From Trochalopteron elliotii (lineage: Eukaryota > Chordata > Aves > Passeriformes > Leiothrichidae): 64,000 nucleotides of DNA. Positions 13,839 to 23,795 of this stretch are shown here, piece after piece. A program made the position numbers and the translations under genes. The stretch covers positions 4,233,337 to 4,297,336 of the forward strand of contig JANPWX010000077.1 of assembly GCA_024734555.1 (NCBI GenBank), in the 5' to 3' direction. The notes beneath the pieces are model-generated. The model had not been told where the DNA came from. It saw only the letters and a program-made list of their open reading frames with translations, and did not search any database. Each line of letters opens with the position of its first letter. Positions within the stretch are counted from its first letter, which is position 1.

Positions 13839-14679
13839 GTCATAAAATCCATAACCACGAAAAAAAATACCTGAGGCCGAGGGTCAATGGTTGCACCTCT
13901 AAAAAAAAGTTTAAAATCAGCTAATAAGAAGATGATCTAGTCAACAGATGTCCTCTAAAAAGGAATTTTCTGTTTGTCAATTTTCTGTTAGTCTTCAGGG
14001 GACTAAGCCAGCTACATTCTTACAACTTTCTCAGTGCAGAATGTCTAATGGAAAAGTGTAACCTAAGAAATTATACATATTAAAATCATCAAACCATTGT
14101 CCTGAAAATAACTCAGTAAAATTATGGGCAAATGTATTTTGTAAAAAGAAATTTAAACCCAGTTTATTTTTTGGAATATTTGCTTATTCTAATGAATTTT
14201 CTGTTTTACATTTAGTGAAAGGGGTTTTGTTTCATGTATTTAAGTATTTATTCTTTTTAATAAATAAAAGGAAATGTTTACTAAAAAGCAAGGTGCATAA
14301 CCTTATTTTTACATCTTATGTCTTATAAATCAATCACTCAAAAAAGAAAATTATCAGAAAGGGCAGTATTTTCAGCCCATGCTGACAATAGAGGGAAAAA
14401 TAAAGTAAACACTCTGGCTATTAGTGGAAAGGCAACATCCCCAAATTAGAAATATCTCCTTACCCACTGATTATTTTGTTATAAATTTATGGAGCTTATT
14501 TGGGTCACATCTTTAATGCATGTAGTCTATGCTGCACTAGCTTTGTAATATACAGGTAACTTTCTCACAGATATCTTGACATAAAATGGTAAAGTAGAAT
14601 TCATCTAAAAAAAAAAACAACAAAAACTTCACTTGGTGTAATGTGAAATAGAGTTCTTCAACACTGTCCAATGTAATGG
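13839..14679. other. Unique AT-rich DNA, no gene recognised
   Basis: AT-rich sequence between an LTR and a CR1 fragment. No gene, element or structured RNA was recognised. Confidence 0.6.
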
Positions 14680-15113
14680 TCATAGAATCACAGCTACACA
14701 AAAGTTGGGAAAGGCTTCTAAGATCATCAAGTTCAGTCATTAATCTACTACTGCCATGTTCACCACTAAACTGTGTCCTTAAGTGCTACATCTACATGGG
14801 GTTTTAAACATTTCCAGAGAGAGAGATACCACCACTTCCCTGGGCAAATTGTTAAAATGGCTGACCACCCTTCCAGTGAAGAAGTTTTCCTAATATCCTA
14901 TCTAAACCCCCTCGGGGGCAAGTTAAGACTCTCTCCTCTTGTCCTGTCATTTTTTACCTGACAGGAGATGGACTCCCACCTCCTACTACCTCCTTTCTGG
15001 TAGTTAATAGAGAGGGATAAGGTCTCTCCTGAGCCTTCTTTTCTCCGGGGTAAACACCCCCAGCTCCCTCATCCACTTGCCACAAAACCTGTGCCGCAGA
15101 CCATCTGACAGTC
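14680..15113 (-). mobile_element. CR1 LINE fragment, 3' end
   Basis: The left end begins with 'TCATAGAATCA' and continues into 'AGATCATCAAGTTCAGTCA', the complement of a CR1 3' terminus. 'CCCTGGGCAAATTGTT' and 'TCCAGTGAAGAAGTTTTCC' further right are complements of the conserved pol C-terminal region. The copy is 5'-truncated and decayed, with no intact frame. It belongs to a different CR1 subfamily from the copy at 7298-8290, judging by the different 3' ends. Confidence 0.9.
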
Positions 15114-15629
15114 CATGGAACAAATTCATATCACTCCAATTCAACAGCAAGATTGATGGGGAAATCGTTCCAACTGTTTTGTATTATACTATGTTATTGT
15201 GGGTTTTTTTGTCTGGTTAGTACTTAGTCTCTGATTGTACTCTAACTGTGATCATATAATCTCTCAATCTTTATGTTCCTAAGCTTTGAAAAAGAATAAT
15301 TTTTACTTTCAAGAAAGAAAATATTTTCTTTATTCTTCTTTCCAATAACTTTGGGTAATTTAATAACTTTTCTAATCTTATGGTGATAGTCCAACTCATT
15401 AGCCAGGGCAAGGAATGTCAATATTTCTTTTTCTAATTTACAAATTAAAAAATAGGGACATCTGTAATTTCTAAATGAATGCAGTTGTTCATCAGAAATT
15501 CAGTTTGTTTTGAACATATTTAAATGACCTTCATATTTCTATTTTTTAAAGTTCATGCTTTAAAATCCAAAAATATATATTTACCTGCTTTTAGACTGTA
15601 TTTTCATCTGTTCTTTGCAAAGTGGTTTG
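15114..15629. other. Unique AT-rich DNA, no gene recognised
   Basis: AT-rich interval between a CR1 and a solo LTR. Nothing recognisable was seen. Confidence 0.6.
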
Positions 15630-15634
15630 AAACT
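15630..15634. repeat. Left target-site duplication AAACT
   Basis: AAACT here is repeated exactly at 16166-16170 on the other side of the LTR, marking the integration site. Confidence 0.85.
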
Positions 15635-15738
15635 TGTCCTGGGTTGTAGTATAAGATATGCACAAAGTATTCTATCACCATCTTCATGAACTGTTGAAAC
15701 CAATTGCTGCAGCAGTGTTCTCCCAGGTTCCCCCTCCC

Positions 15739-15798
15739 TCTTCTGTTAAAGTGTCTTCTGTTAATAAGTCTTCTGTTAATGGGTCTTCTGTTCATGGC
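15739..15798. repeat. U3 tandem array, 15 bp x 4
   Basis: Four consecutive 15-bp units of the form TCTTCTGTTAATGGG lie in the U3 region of the solo LTR (units start at 15739, 15754, 15769 and 15784). The related LTR at 34784-35334 has only one such unit (around 35217-35232, complement strand). Short repeats in U3 often act as enhancer elements in retroviral LTRs; that role here is inference. Read on the opposite strand the array produces an Asn-Arg-Arg-rich peptide frame, which is an artefact. Confidence 0.9.
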
Positions 15799-15933
15799 CT
15801 GCTGCATGACTCATAGGTAACTCCCTCAGGGAGTTCTCTCTCTTTAATGGGCCATTAAGGACCCCCTGTATGACTCATTATCCCATTTTGAGATGCTCCA
15901 CCCAGGGGGAGGAGCCAAGAATTCTCATCTGGA

Positions 15934-15939
15934 TATAAT
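15934..15939 (+). promoter_or_regulatory. LTR TATA-like box
   Basis: TATAAT within GGATATAATC, about 175 bp upstream of the ATTAAA signal of the same LTR. It is in the right order and strand for a retroviral promoter. The corresponding position in the copy at 34784-35334 reads GAAATCATC, so that copy has lost the box. Confidence 0.5.
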
Positions 15940-16165
15940 CTGGGATTTGAGACAGTACAGGGGCCCCTACCCACTGGATTCCCAGAAGATCAGAGCTACC
16001 AGACCTTTCTATGGGGTCACTGCTTCCATCGTCCCGCTCAGGTTGTATTCTGACTCTGTCGGTGGTCTTTTGTATTATTGCATTTATTTTATTTTACCTT
16101 TCTTTCTTATTAAATTGTATTTCTGACTTGAAGCCTCTCACTCGTTTTGCTTTCAAACCACTACA

Positions 16166-16170
16166 AAACT
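16166..16170. repeat. Right target-site duplication AAACT
   Basis: Exact match to the left copy at 15630-15634, immediately after the LTR end ...ACTACA. Confidence 0.85.
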
Positions 16171-16284
16171 GAAGGTACAGATAAATGTGTTATGAAAACA
16201 TCCCCATCATTTGATGGATCTCTTTGCAGTTTGGTATAATTTGGAAAAGAATAATTGATTCAATACAAAATTTCTCTACTGTCA

Positions 16285-16301
16285 CCCCCCCCCCCGCCCC
16301 C
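16285..16301. repeat. Poly-C run
   Basis: Seventeen bases of C interrupted by one G, in an otherwise AT-rich neighbourhood. It is a mononucleotide tract prone to length error in sequencing and assembly. Confidence 0.9.
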
Positions 16302-17945
16302 AAATCCATTTCTCATTCCCATGTTTTTTTTTATCAGTTAGCTTTTCTCCTATCTCTAGCTTCCACAAATATATAATGTTCAAGAGTTTGACATTTATAC
16401 TAAAATGTTAGCCTAAGAGTGGTGAGCTGCACTGCCTGGGTGAAAACCTCTATATTTAATTTTCCAAATGTTAAATTATTTTTTTGAGCAGTAACTCCTA
16501 TAATCATTGCAACCAGTTTTTCTTACTTGAGTTTTTCAGAATATAATAGAAGCTGGCAATAGGCAAACTGCACACATGTGAAATAAGGACTACTGTGCTT
16601 CAAGGCAAAGTCTTTTGTTAAGTGCTCCTGCAGAGCACAATACCCCAGAAGGCTCATGGGGGGCAATTTGACTGCTGACGTGCAGTTTCCAAGAGTTTCC
16701 AGCTGTTGAGTTTCTGAGTGCACAAATTTTTGATATTCTTTTAGAAGAGACAGCACAGACTCATGGAGACAGACAGTTCTGTCTATTTAATGTAAGGGGA
16801 GAAGATCTGGCACCATCTCTAGATTTCCATCTCCTTTTGAGATGGTACACAACAATATGCAGGAAACAATAGCTCACATTCACCTACAAACATTGAGTTA
16901 TGTTCTAGCAATCCTTATGCAATGCACACAAAGTCTTAAATACACTCATAAGCATATTACCCTTTAAAAGTATGGTCAAAATGCTGTGTAAATAATAATA
17001 ACAGTAATAATAATAAATGTCCTTCATCATGAAAACTGAGCTCACGAACATCCCCTGACTTTCAGGAGTGGTTAGTGCTTAAACTGAACACCCTGGTCAA
17101 CTCACAACTTTTCCTTCATGTAGGGTATTATACAAAACAGGTGTTTTTTACTGCCTTACTGTAACAAAATCATATATAGGGATGGAGTTAATGTGCACTT
17201 TCCAATTATTATGATAAGCAGTAAAATATTTGTTATCATTAAATCCACTATTCAGATGAAGACCTATGAAGAAGTATATAGTTGACCTTGGTAGAATAAG
17301 AATTTGAGGAGAATTCCTGTTTCAAGGCAAATATAGAAAAACCTTTCTTAGAAACATAGAAAAACAGAGGTTTTAAAAACTGTTAGGACAACCTCCCTAC
17401 CTCCTTGTTTTCTCATAACATACTCTTTATTTTCATATGTGCTCTATGCTTCCTTTACGTAGACAATAATTTCTGTGGGGTATCAATGTCCTGTGTACAA
17501 TATGTCACAGATATTAACCATACCAAAAGGGAAAAAACTTATTTTCTTTATGATCCAGAATAAAAAATAAGAAAAAATCCATGTCTATAGAGTATTTTTT
17601 TTCTTATAAATGTGATTTCATTTAATAAATAAACCCTTTTATGAGGATCTTCACAATTTCCTGAACATTTCCTCCTTACATGAAATAGGAACAGGTAATA
17701 CTCTATCCTCAAAAAAAACCCCAAAAAACAAAAAACTCCTGTCCCCAGCTCAGAAAGTTGTCAAAATAGATATATATTTTTTAAAATTTAAGCTTCACTT
17801 TGGTGTTTCTTGTACAGGTGCTACAGGAATTGTGATGAAATTCTTTTTTTCCAGTGATATGGGGACACTTGAGCAGTAGTTAGAGTGGAAAAAATAGGGT
17901 TCATATGATATTATTTCCCAATTCTTCAGAAGGAAGTTGGGAAGA

Positions 17946-18065
17946 AACAAACAAACAAACAAAAAACCCCAAAACCCAAAAACCAAACAAAACAGACAAA
18001 CAAAAAAAACCCGGAAAAAAATCCAACATTAAAATAGACAAACAAAACACCAAACCTCAAAACTA
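17946..18065. repeat. A/C-rich low-complexity tract
   Basis: An interrupted run of ACAAACAAAC, AAAACCCC and AACCAAAC words about 120 bp long. On the complement strand it is G/T-rich, like the tracts at 33218-33335 and 53224-53334. This kind of simple sequence is common in bird genomes. Confidence 0.85.
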
Positions 18066-19017
18066 ACTATAACAAAAGCTCAATTGTTATTTAGGATGTA
18101 AATTTTGCTTGGAAATTAAGGGGGTTTTCAAGTGCAATATTTCTAACATAAGCTCCCATGGGGTCAATATACTGAAATAAAAACCAATCTTACCTGGGAA
18201 AGCAGCTGTGGCACAGAATTTCCTTTAGCTCTTCACAAGAATAATAATAATAAAAAACAACAACTAATGAGATATAGTGATGGTTATCAATTTCAACATT
18301 TTCAGTCAAATATCATAGATTTTTTTCACAAAACAAAAATTAAAAAAATCTAGCACACTATACTATTAGTTAACTGATACTTTTCTGATCTTTATTTTTA
18401 AAGGGGCTCTACAGCTGTTTCCTCATGCTAAGAAGCTACTCCTCCTTATTTTTCTTTTCAGTGGGAATGAGTCTCATGGTTTACACATGGATCAGTTTAA
18501 CAGCAGTTAGTATTGTTATATATTATGCATATTTTCTAGCATGAATCCATGGATAATAATTTAACAAGAGAATATAATAAAAAAGCAGGACTTGATCTTA
18601 CTGTGAATATTTGAGATAGGATTTGTAATTACCATTTCCTTTGGGAGATTAAAATATTAACACTATGCTAGTTGCACAGACTGTTCTTATGACAATGCTA
18701 TGTATAAACATCCCAGTGCTTATTTTATTTCCCAGTACATTTCATGTAAGGTATCCAGGAGGGATGGGCAGATGCTGGTGGCATCTGGCCCAGATCAGAC
18801 ACATAGACACTACTATCAGGTTGTTCATTTTGTCTGCTCCTGGTAGCTAGAGAAAGCACACTGGATCACCCTGCCCCTGGAAGATGATTTGATTCCTGTT
18901 GTATAGCCAGAGCCACAAGTTTGGTTTATTATTCTGAGTTAGATTGCAGTAATCATGTGTAAGACAGGAATGGTTGACAGGGATCCCCGAGTAGCCTCAG
19001 TCACCTGGTTTGCATTA

Positions 19018-19539
19018 TGTTGATTTTGACTGGGGTAAATTTTCTTCACAGCGACTGTAGAGGGCTGTGTTTTGAACTTGTGTTGAATACAGGGTTGATA
19101 ATATAGAGCTGTTTTTGTTATTGTGAGTGGGGTTTGCACAGAGCCAAGGCCTTTTCTACTCTTTGTGCTGCCATGCTGGTGATGAAGTTGGGAGAGCATG
19201 GGAGGTTGGGAGGAGACACACCTGGGACAGGTGATTCAAAAAGGATGTTCCACACCATATGACCTCATGCTCAGCATATAAACTGGGATGAAGAAGGAAG
19301 ATAAGAGGGATGTTTAGAGCGATGGTATTTGTCTTCCCACGTAACCATTGAGAGTGATGGGCCCTGCTGCTTTGCTTGTGTGTACAGCTTTTGTACTCCC
19401 TATTAAATTGTCTGTATCTCAACACATGAGTTTTCTACCCAGTTTTCTAATTATTCTATTCCCTCCTCCACCCCACTGGGGGGAGACAGAGTGAGCAGCT
19501 GTTTGGTACTTGGTTACTGGCTGTGGTTAAATCATGATA
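19018..19539 (+). mobile_element. Solo LTR, avian ERVL-type, plus strand
   Basis: About 522 bp matching the layout of the common avian ERVL-type LTR. It has a TGTTGATTTTGACTGGGG start, an 'ATTTTCTTCACAG' block, and 'TTTTGTTATTGTGAG' followed by 'GCCAAGGCCTTTTCT'. Next come 'CCATATGACCTCATGC' and then TATAAA at 19277-19282. An ATTAAA signal at 19402-19407 is followed by 'TCTCAACACATGAGTTTTCT', and the element ends near GGTTAAATCATGATA. The 'TGACCTCA' beside the TATA box sits where I remember a CRE-like TGACGTCA in related copies, so a CpG may have decayed. No internal genes. Target duplication not evident. Confidence 0.85.
19277..19282 (+). promoter_or_regulatory. LTR TATA box
   Basis: TATAAA within GCATATAAACTGGG, downstream of a CCATATGACCTCATGC block and 120 bp upstream of ATTAAA. 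This is the canonical core promoter position of the 19018-19539 LTR. Activity today is unknown. Confidence 0.65.
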
Positions 19540-22500
19540 GTATCTTACCATTCCCTTTCCTTCTCTTTGCCTTAAATTCTACTGCTTAATATCTCACTTT
19601 CTTTGCCCTTTTCTATTCCCAAATAAGCCGTCATTTAATTCCAATTTTACTATATCTGTGTCCAAATTATCTAGTGCTGGTACCTAGATCATCCCTTACT
19701 TATGCAGTATCACAGATGGAGTAACTGAGGCATTGCCTGCCTTGCTGCTCTCCAGAAGGTCCACAGTGCTGCCATTTATCTGCGTGGGATGTCTGGTCAT
19801 TTCTCTCAAACTTCTCCCTTAGTCACCCTCTCAGTACCTCTGAGTGCTATCTGTAACTCTTGTAAACTTCTCACTCTTTTATTTATGACTTCCAGCAATT
19901 TCTCATTTTACATCTGGCAGCTTCTCCTGTCTTGTTTAGGTAGCTTAATCTCAGGTGTGTGCTGAGTCAGTGCCTCAGACAATTGCTTTTATACCTAGCA
20001 TAAATATCTACATTCAGGCACTGTGGGGAAAAACAAACAAACAAAAAACCAAATGTGCAGAACTGTATTTTAAAATATAGGAATTTTAATTTAAAAAAAA
20101 TCTTTAATTTAAATCTGTCAACAAATATTTACAAGACAAGCTAAACTAGTTAGCAAGCAATTATTTAGGGGAGTTAATGTTATATGTATGGTGCTACAAT
20201 GTATTAGTGATAAGAAAAATAAGCTGTTCTTATTTAATAAATTTATAAATTGGAACATTCGGATTTCTTTTAATAAATACAGAAATTAGTTTTTATCTCA
20301 TTCAGTTTCTATTCTATCTTTTGATTTTCCTTTTGCAAGGTAAAAAATGGAGAGACTTTTTCTTCTTTCAGGGCAGGCTGAGGATGAATCAAATCAAGAA
20401 TGTTTCAAAGACATGCAGCTTTCGTGCATTAGTCAAGTAAAATTCAAACTGGATTCAATTAATAATACATAACACACAACTTTTTCTTCAGTTTTAAATT
20501 GAAATATTATAGGGAGAATTGAGAAATGCTTAAGAAAAAAACCCCGACATATTTTTTAATTGTTCAAATTTGAAGAAGCCATCATTATTTTGATACCATC
20601 ATTATTTTGATACAGTTTGATTCTTTTGTAGAACTTTATACCTACTGAGATGAGATACATGGGGGTTTTTTCAGTAAAGCAAGAAAGATTTGAAAATGAA
20701 GAACTGTTTATATTCTGTGGGACTGACACTGTAATGGTCTTAAACACTGCTTCACTGTTTTACTAGAATGTCACAAATCTAAATTCATTAATGTTAGTAA
20801 AGTAGTCCTGGACTGTAAGTCCTAAAACAGTAACTGAAAAAATAAACAAGCAAAATATAATACATCCTTTAAATCAATTTGATTTTGTATTATATTTATG
20901 TTGTTCTATAATTTTGTTTTCATTTTTGTTCTTTTTACTATATTTCTGATTTAATTTTTATTTTTAAACTGTGCTACCTAGTATTCTTTTAAATAGTTAT
21001 TTTTCTTCTACAGGATTTTAATCCGGTAATTTCTTTCATAAACTATAATTCAATAGAAGTCAAAAGTTGAATTATTTTAATTACTAGTAGTTCCAAATCT
21101 GTACTATATGACCTTTTTTTAGTTCTTAAGAAATATCCAACCTGTTTGTCCTACTTTCTCCATGCTCCATCCCAACAGTGCAAAGCTCCATGAGATTTTT
21201 GGGTTTTTTTTTTTTTTTTCTTTTTGTGGGGTGGATAATTTTTCCCTGCTTTTAACAAAAGAGCAAATCACAGTACCTAAAAAATTCAAAAGTGAGGAAA
21301 TTAAATTTTATAGCAAATGGACAGTCTATTTAAGCAACTAAAAAGCCTACCAAACATTGAATGATCTAGGAATTAACATTCAATTAGCTGTTGAACACTT
21401 TTTTTTTTTTTTTCCCACTACTGAAAGGTCAACACAGTAAAAGAAACAGTGCCGTAAATGGGTAATTAAAATGCAAACTGAGATATTCCTGTAACTGTAT
21501 TTAATTACCTCACTAATGTTACAGAAAATGAATTAAATTGAAAGGATTAAAGATTGAAAAAGCCCAATGTCATCTAAGATGTCTGAATTCAATAATTTTA
21601 TCTCAGACAATGTCTCCTTGGCAATCATTGCAAGCTTACTATATGTATTTGAAATTCACTTTCTCAGTTATTTCAGAAATATGAATTTCACAAAGGAGTA
21701 TGTAATTCCCTAACTAAGTTCTGGAATTTTTAGTTTAAATATTGTAAGTGCAAACATACTTTTATACTTTAATACGAATAAATAATAAAAGACAGATAGT
21801 CATAAGCAGCATACGAGACTTTGCATGGAAAATTGGCTGATGTAGTAAATATCTAAAATACTGTTTTAAAATGTAAGCTTAATACCAGTGCCAATAATGT
21901 TAAGAGCTAAGTTGTAAAAAAACAATCACATGACCTTTTTTTCTAGGTACTTGTATTCTCTGTGTTGTAAATGAACCATAACTGCGGCTGGAATCAAATT
22001 TACTTTTCCACATCGAGATTTGATTTATCTCAGTTTCAATGCAAGAAGATCATTCAGCATTTAAGAAATACAATTACTTAAGACCAAAGCCTAAAAAAAA
22101 AAAAAGTCTGAAGTCTGTTTAGTCCTCTGTTCTGTGGGGTTTTGTTTAATTTGTTTTGTTTTGTTTTTTACCTATTACAGACAATAGGTAAAAACTCCTC
22201 TGCTATTATATTGCTTTCTGTACTAGTGGTTAAATGGCAATTATCTGTTAAAAAATTGCTAATGATTCTTTGTTTCATTCATATTTAATAATAAGCAGAT
22301 ATTTTGAAGTAGTTTTTGACCTTTGGCTTTCCTTGTTAAAAGAGGTAGAAATTTTTCCACAATCTAAACTTAAACTTGAAGACTTTGATTTTCATGTCAT
22401 CTGGGATAGTGATATTAAAAGCATCCTGTTCTAACTAATCAAGACACTCCATTCTACCCTAATCCTTCTAATCCACAGTAAAATAAAGAATATTCCCAGA

Positions 22501-23207
22501 ATCTTTCACAATAAAACCTATTTATTAACATTCAACATCGTTTTCTGTTCTTTTTTGAATCTGCTTCATGTACTTTAACATATATTTCTGAAAATATGGA
22601 TATACAGTTGCAGCTTACTGCATGCTATTTTTGACTAATTGTATAAACTATTGGGATTTGCGATAACCTTCTCTGAAAGATGAGCATCAAACATTGTATG
22701 GAAAAACATCGATTCATCTCTATATATAGTATAAAGTGGTTTTCTGTTCACAAAAAGCATAGCACAGCTGCCTAGATAAACTAGGACAGCTGTTGGGTAA
22801 AGTGTTTTTGTGAATCATCATTCAGCAACACTGCCAAAGACAAGATATTGATGCTAATGAGCCAGTAATATGTGCACGTGAGGTCATTTGCCTGAACAAC
22901 TAATTTACATCCTGGGTTAATTCAAAGACATCATAAATTGTTTGTATTGTCTTTTTCAATTGCATTGTTTTCTGTAAAGCATTACTAATAGCTATTTTTA
23001 ATCCATTAATTGTTAATATAATGGATAATTTATCCTAACTGACAATTTAAAATTTTCTTTTTTAAACAAATGATTTATTTAATTTTCTGATAAGACCTGC
23101 TTCAGTAAAATAGAAAAAAAATATCAAAACCACAACTCTATAGCTTGTAATTTTAGTCTGTATGCAAAGTGGATTCCCCCACTGCTGCAAGTGGATCACT
23201 TCACACA
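19540..23207. other. Unique AT-rich DNA, no gene recognised
   Basis: No exon or mobile element recognised. A 17-bp tandem duplication with unit CCATCATTATTTTGATA lies at 20579-20612. Two T-rich runs occur at about 21202-21225 and 21400-21414. The part from about 21300 to 23100 has many TAATTA/ATTAAT words and few simple repeats and might contain non-coding regulatory sequence, but this cannot be shown from one genome. Confidence 0.5.
20579..20612. repeat. Tandem duplication, 17 bp x 2
   Basis: Two exact adjacent copies of CCATCATTATTTTGATA. A small slippage duplication with no further context. Confidence 0.85.
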
Positions 23208-23795
23208 GTTGCAGCAAAGGTGGCTGACAGTATTCTGGGCTGCACTTGTAAAAACATCATCAGGAGGTCAAGGAAGATCATCCTTCTCTTCTACCCCCCA
23301 CTGTCGAGGCCACATATGAACTGCTGGGTACAGGCTTTGGATCCCCAGTACAAGGGAGACCTGGATATACCGGAGTGAGTGCAGCAAAGAGTCAGGAACA
23401 CGATTCAGCTCTTGGAGCATGTGTGATGTGAGGAGAAACTGAGAGAGTTTCTTATCATTTATCACTGTGTCTAAATACCTGGGGATGGGAGTAAAGAAAG
23501 CAGTCAGACCTTCTCAGTAGTGTCCAGTTAAGAGGCAAGAGGACAAGGGAACAAACTGAAATGCAGGAAATACCACTTAAATGTGAGAAGATGTTTTTAC
23601 TATAAGAGTCACTAAGTGCTGGAGCACGTTGACCAGAGAGGTTGAAGCACAGTCTCCATTCCACTAGATACTCAATCCCTAACTTGACACAGCTTGGGGA
23701 AACTTACATTGGCTCAATATGCTTTCAGTAGAGGGGTTCGACTAGACAATTTCCAGAGTTTCCTCTCAACTTCAATGATTTTGTCATTCTGTGAA
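23208..23795 (+). mobile_element. CR1 LINE fragment, plus strand
   Basis: Sense-strand 3' part of a CR1 element. It opens with 'GCAGCAAAGGTGGCTGACAG' and 'ATTCTGGGCTGCACTTG', the DNA of the pol 'ILGC' segment. It then passes through decayed C-terminal pol and ends with 'TTCAATGATTTTGTCATTCT', a CR1-type 3' terminus. Internal deletions and stops leave no useful frame; the 69-codon frame at 23169-23378 is a remnant. A minus-strand frame of 69 codons overlaps it and is a shadow. Confidence 0.85.

Larger units (their letters stand above)
15635..16165 (+). mobile_element. Complete solo LTR (ERVL-type) with 5-bp TSD
   Basis: A 531-bp element begins TGTCCTGGGTTG and ends CAAACCACTACA, so it has the TG...CA ends of a retroviral LTR. 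It is flanked by a perfect direct repeat AAACT (15630-15634 and 16166-16170). A 5-bp duplication is typical of ERVL-class integration. A TATAAT-like box is at 15934-15939 and an ATTAAA polyadenylation signal at 16109-16114, giving U3, R and U5 in that order. U3 carries four tandem 15-bp units (15739-15798). No internal retroviral genes remain, which indicates LTR-LTR recombination. A related copy in the opposite orientation lies at 34784-35334. The exact family name was not determined. Confidence 0.9.
16171..19017. other. Unique AT-rich DNA, no gene recognised
   Basis: No gene or identified element. It includes a C-rich run at 16285-16301 and an A/C-rich low-complexity tract at 17946-18065. 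A frame of 77 codons at 16523-16756 (minus) and one of 61 codons at 18665-18850 (plus) show no recognisable domain. Confidence 0.55.

Noticed and set aside
15739..15798. Regularly repeated short units, considered as a CRISPR-like array
   Set aside because: The units are contiguous without spacers, lie in the U3 of a vertebrate LTR, and the genome is eukaryotic.
15604..15807. An Asn-Arg-Arg repeat peptide on the minus strand
   Set aside because: It is the reverse translation of the 15-bp U3 tandem array in a solo LTR.
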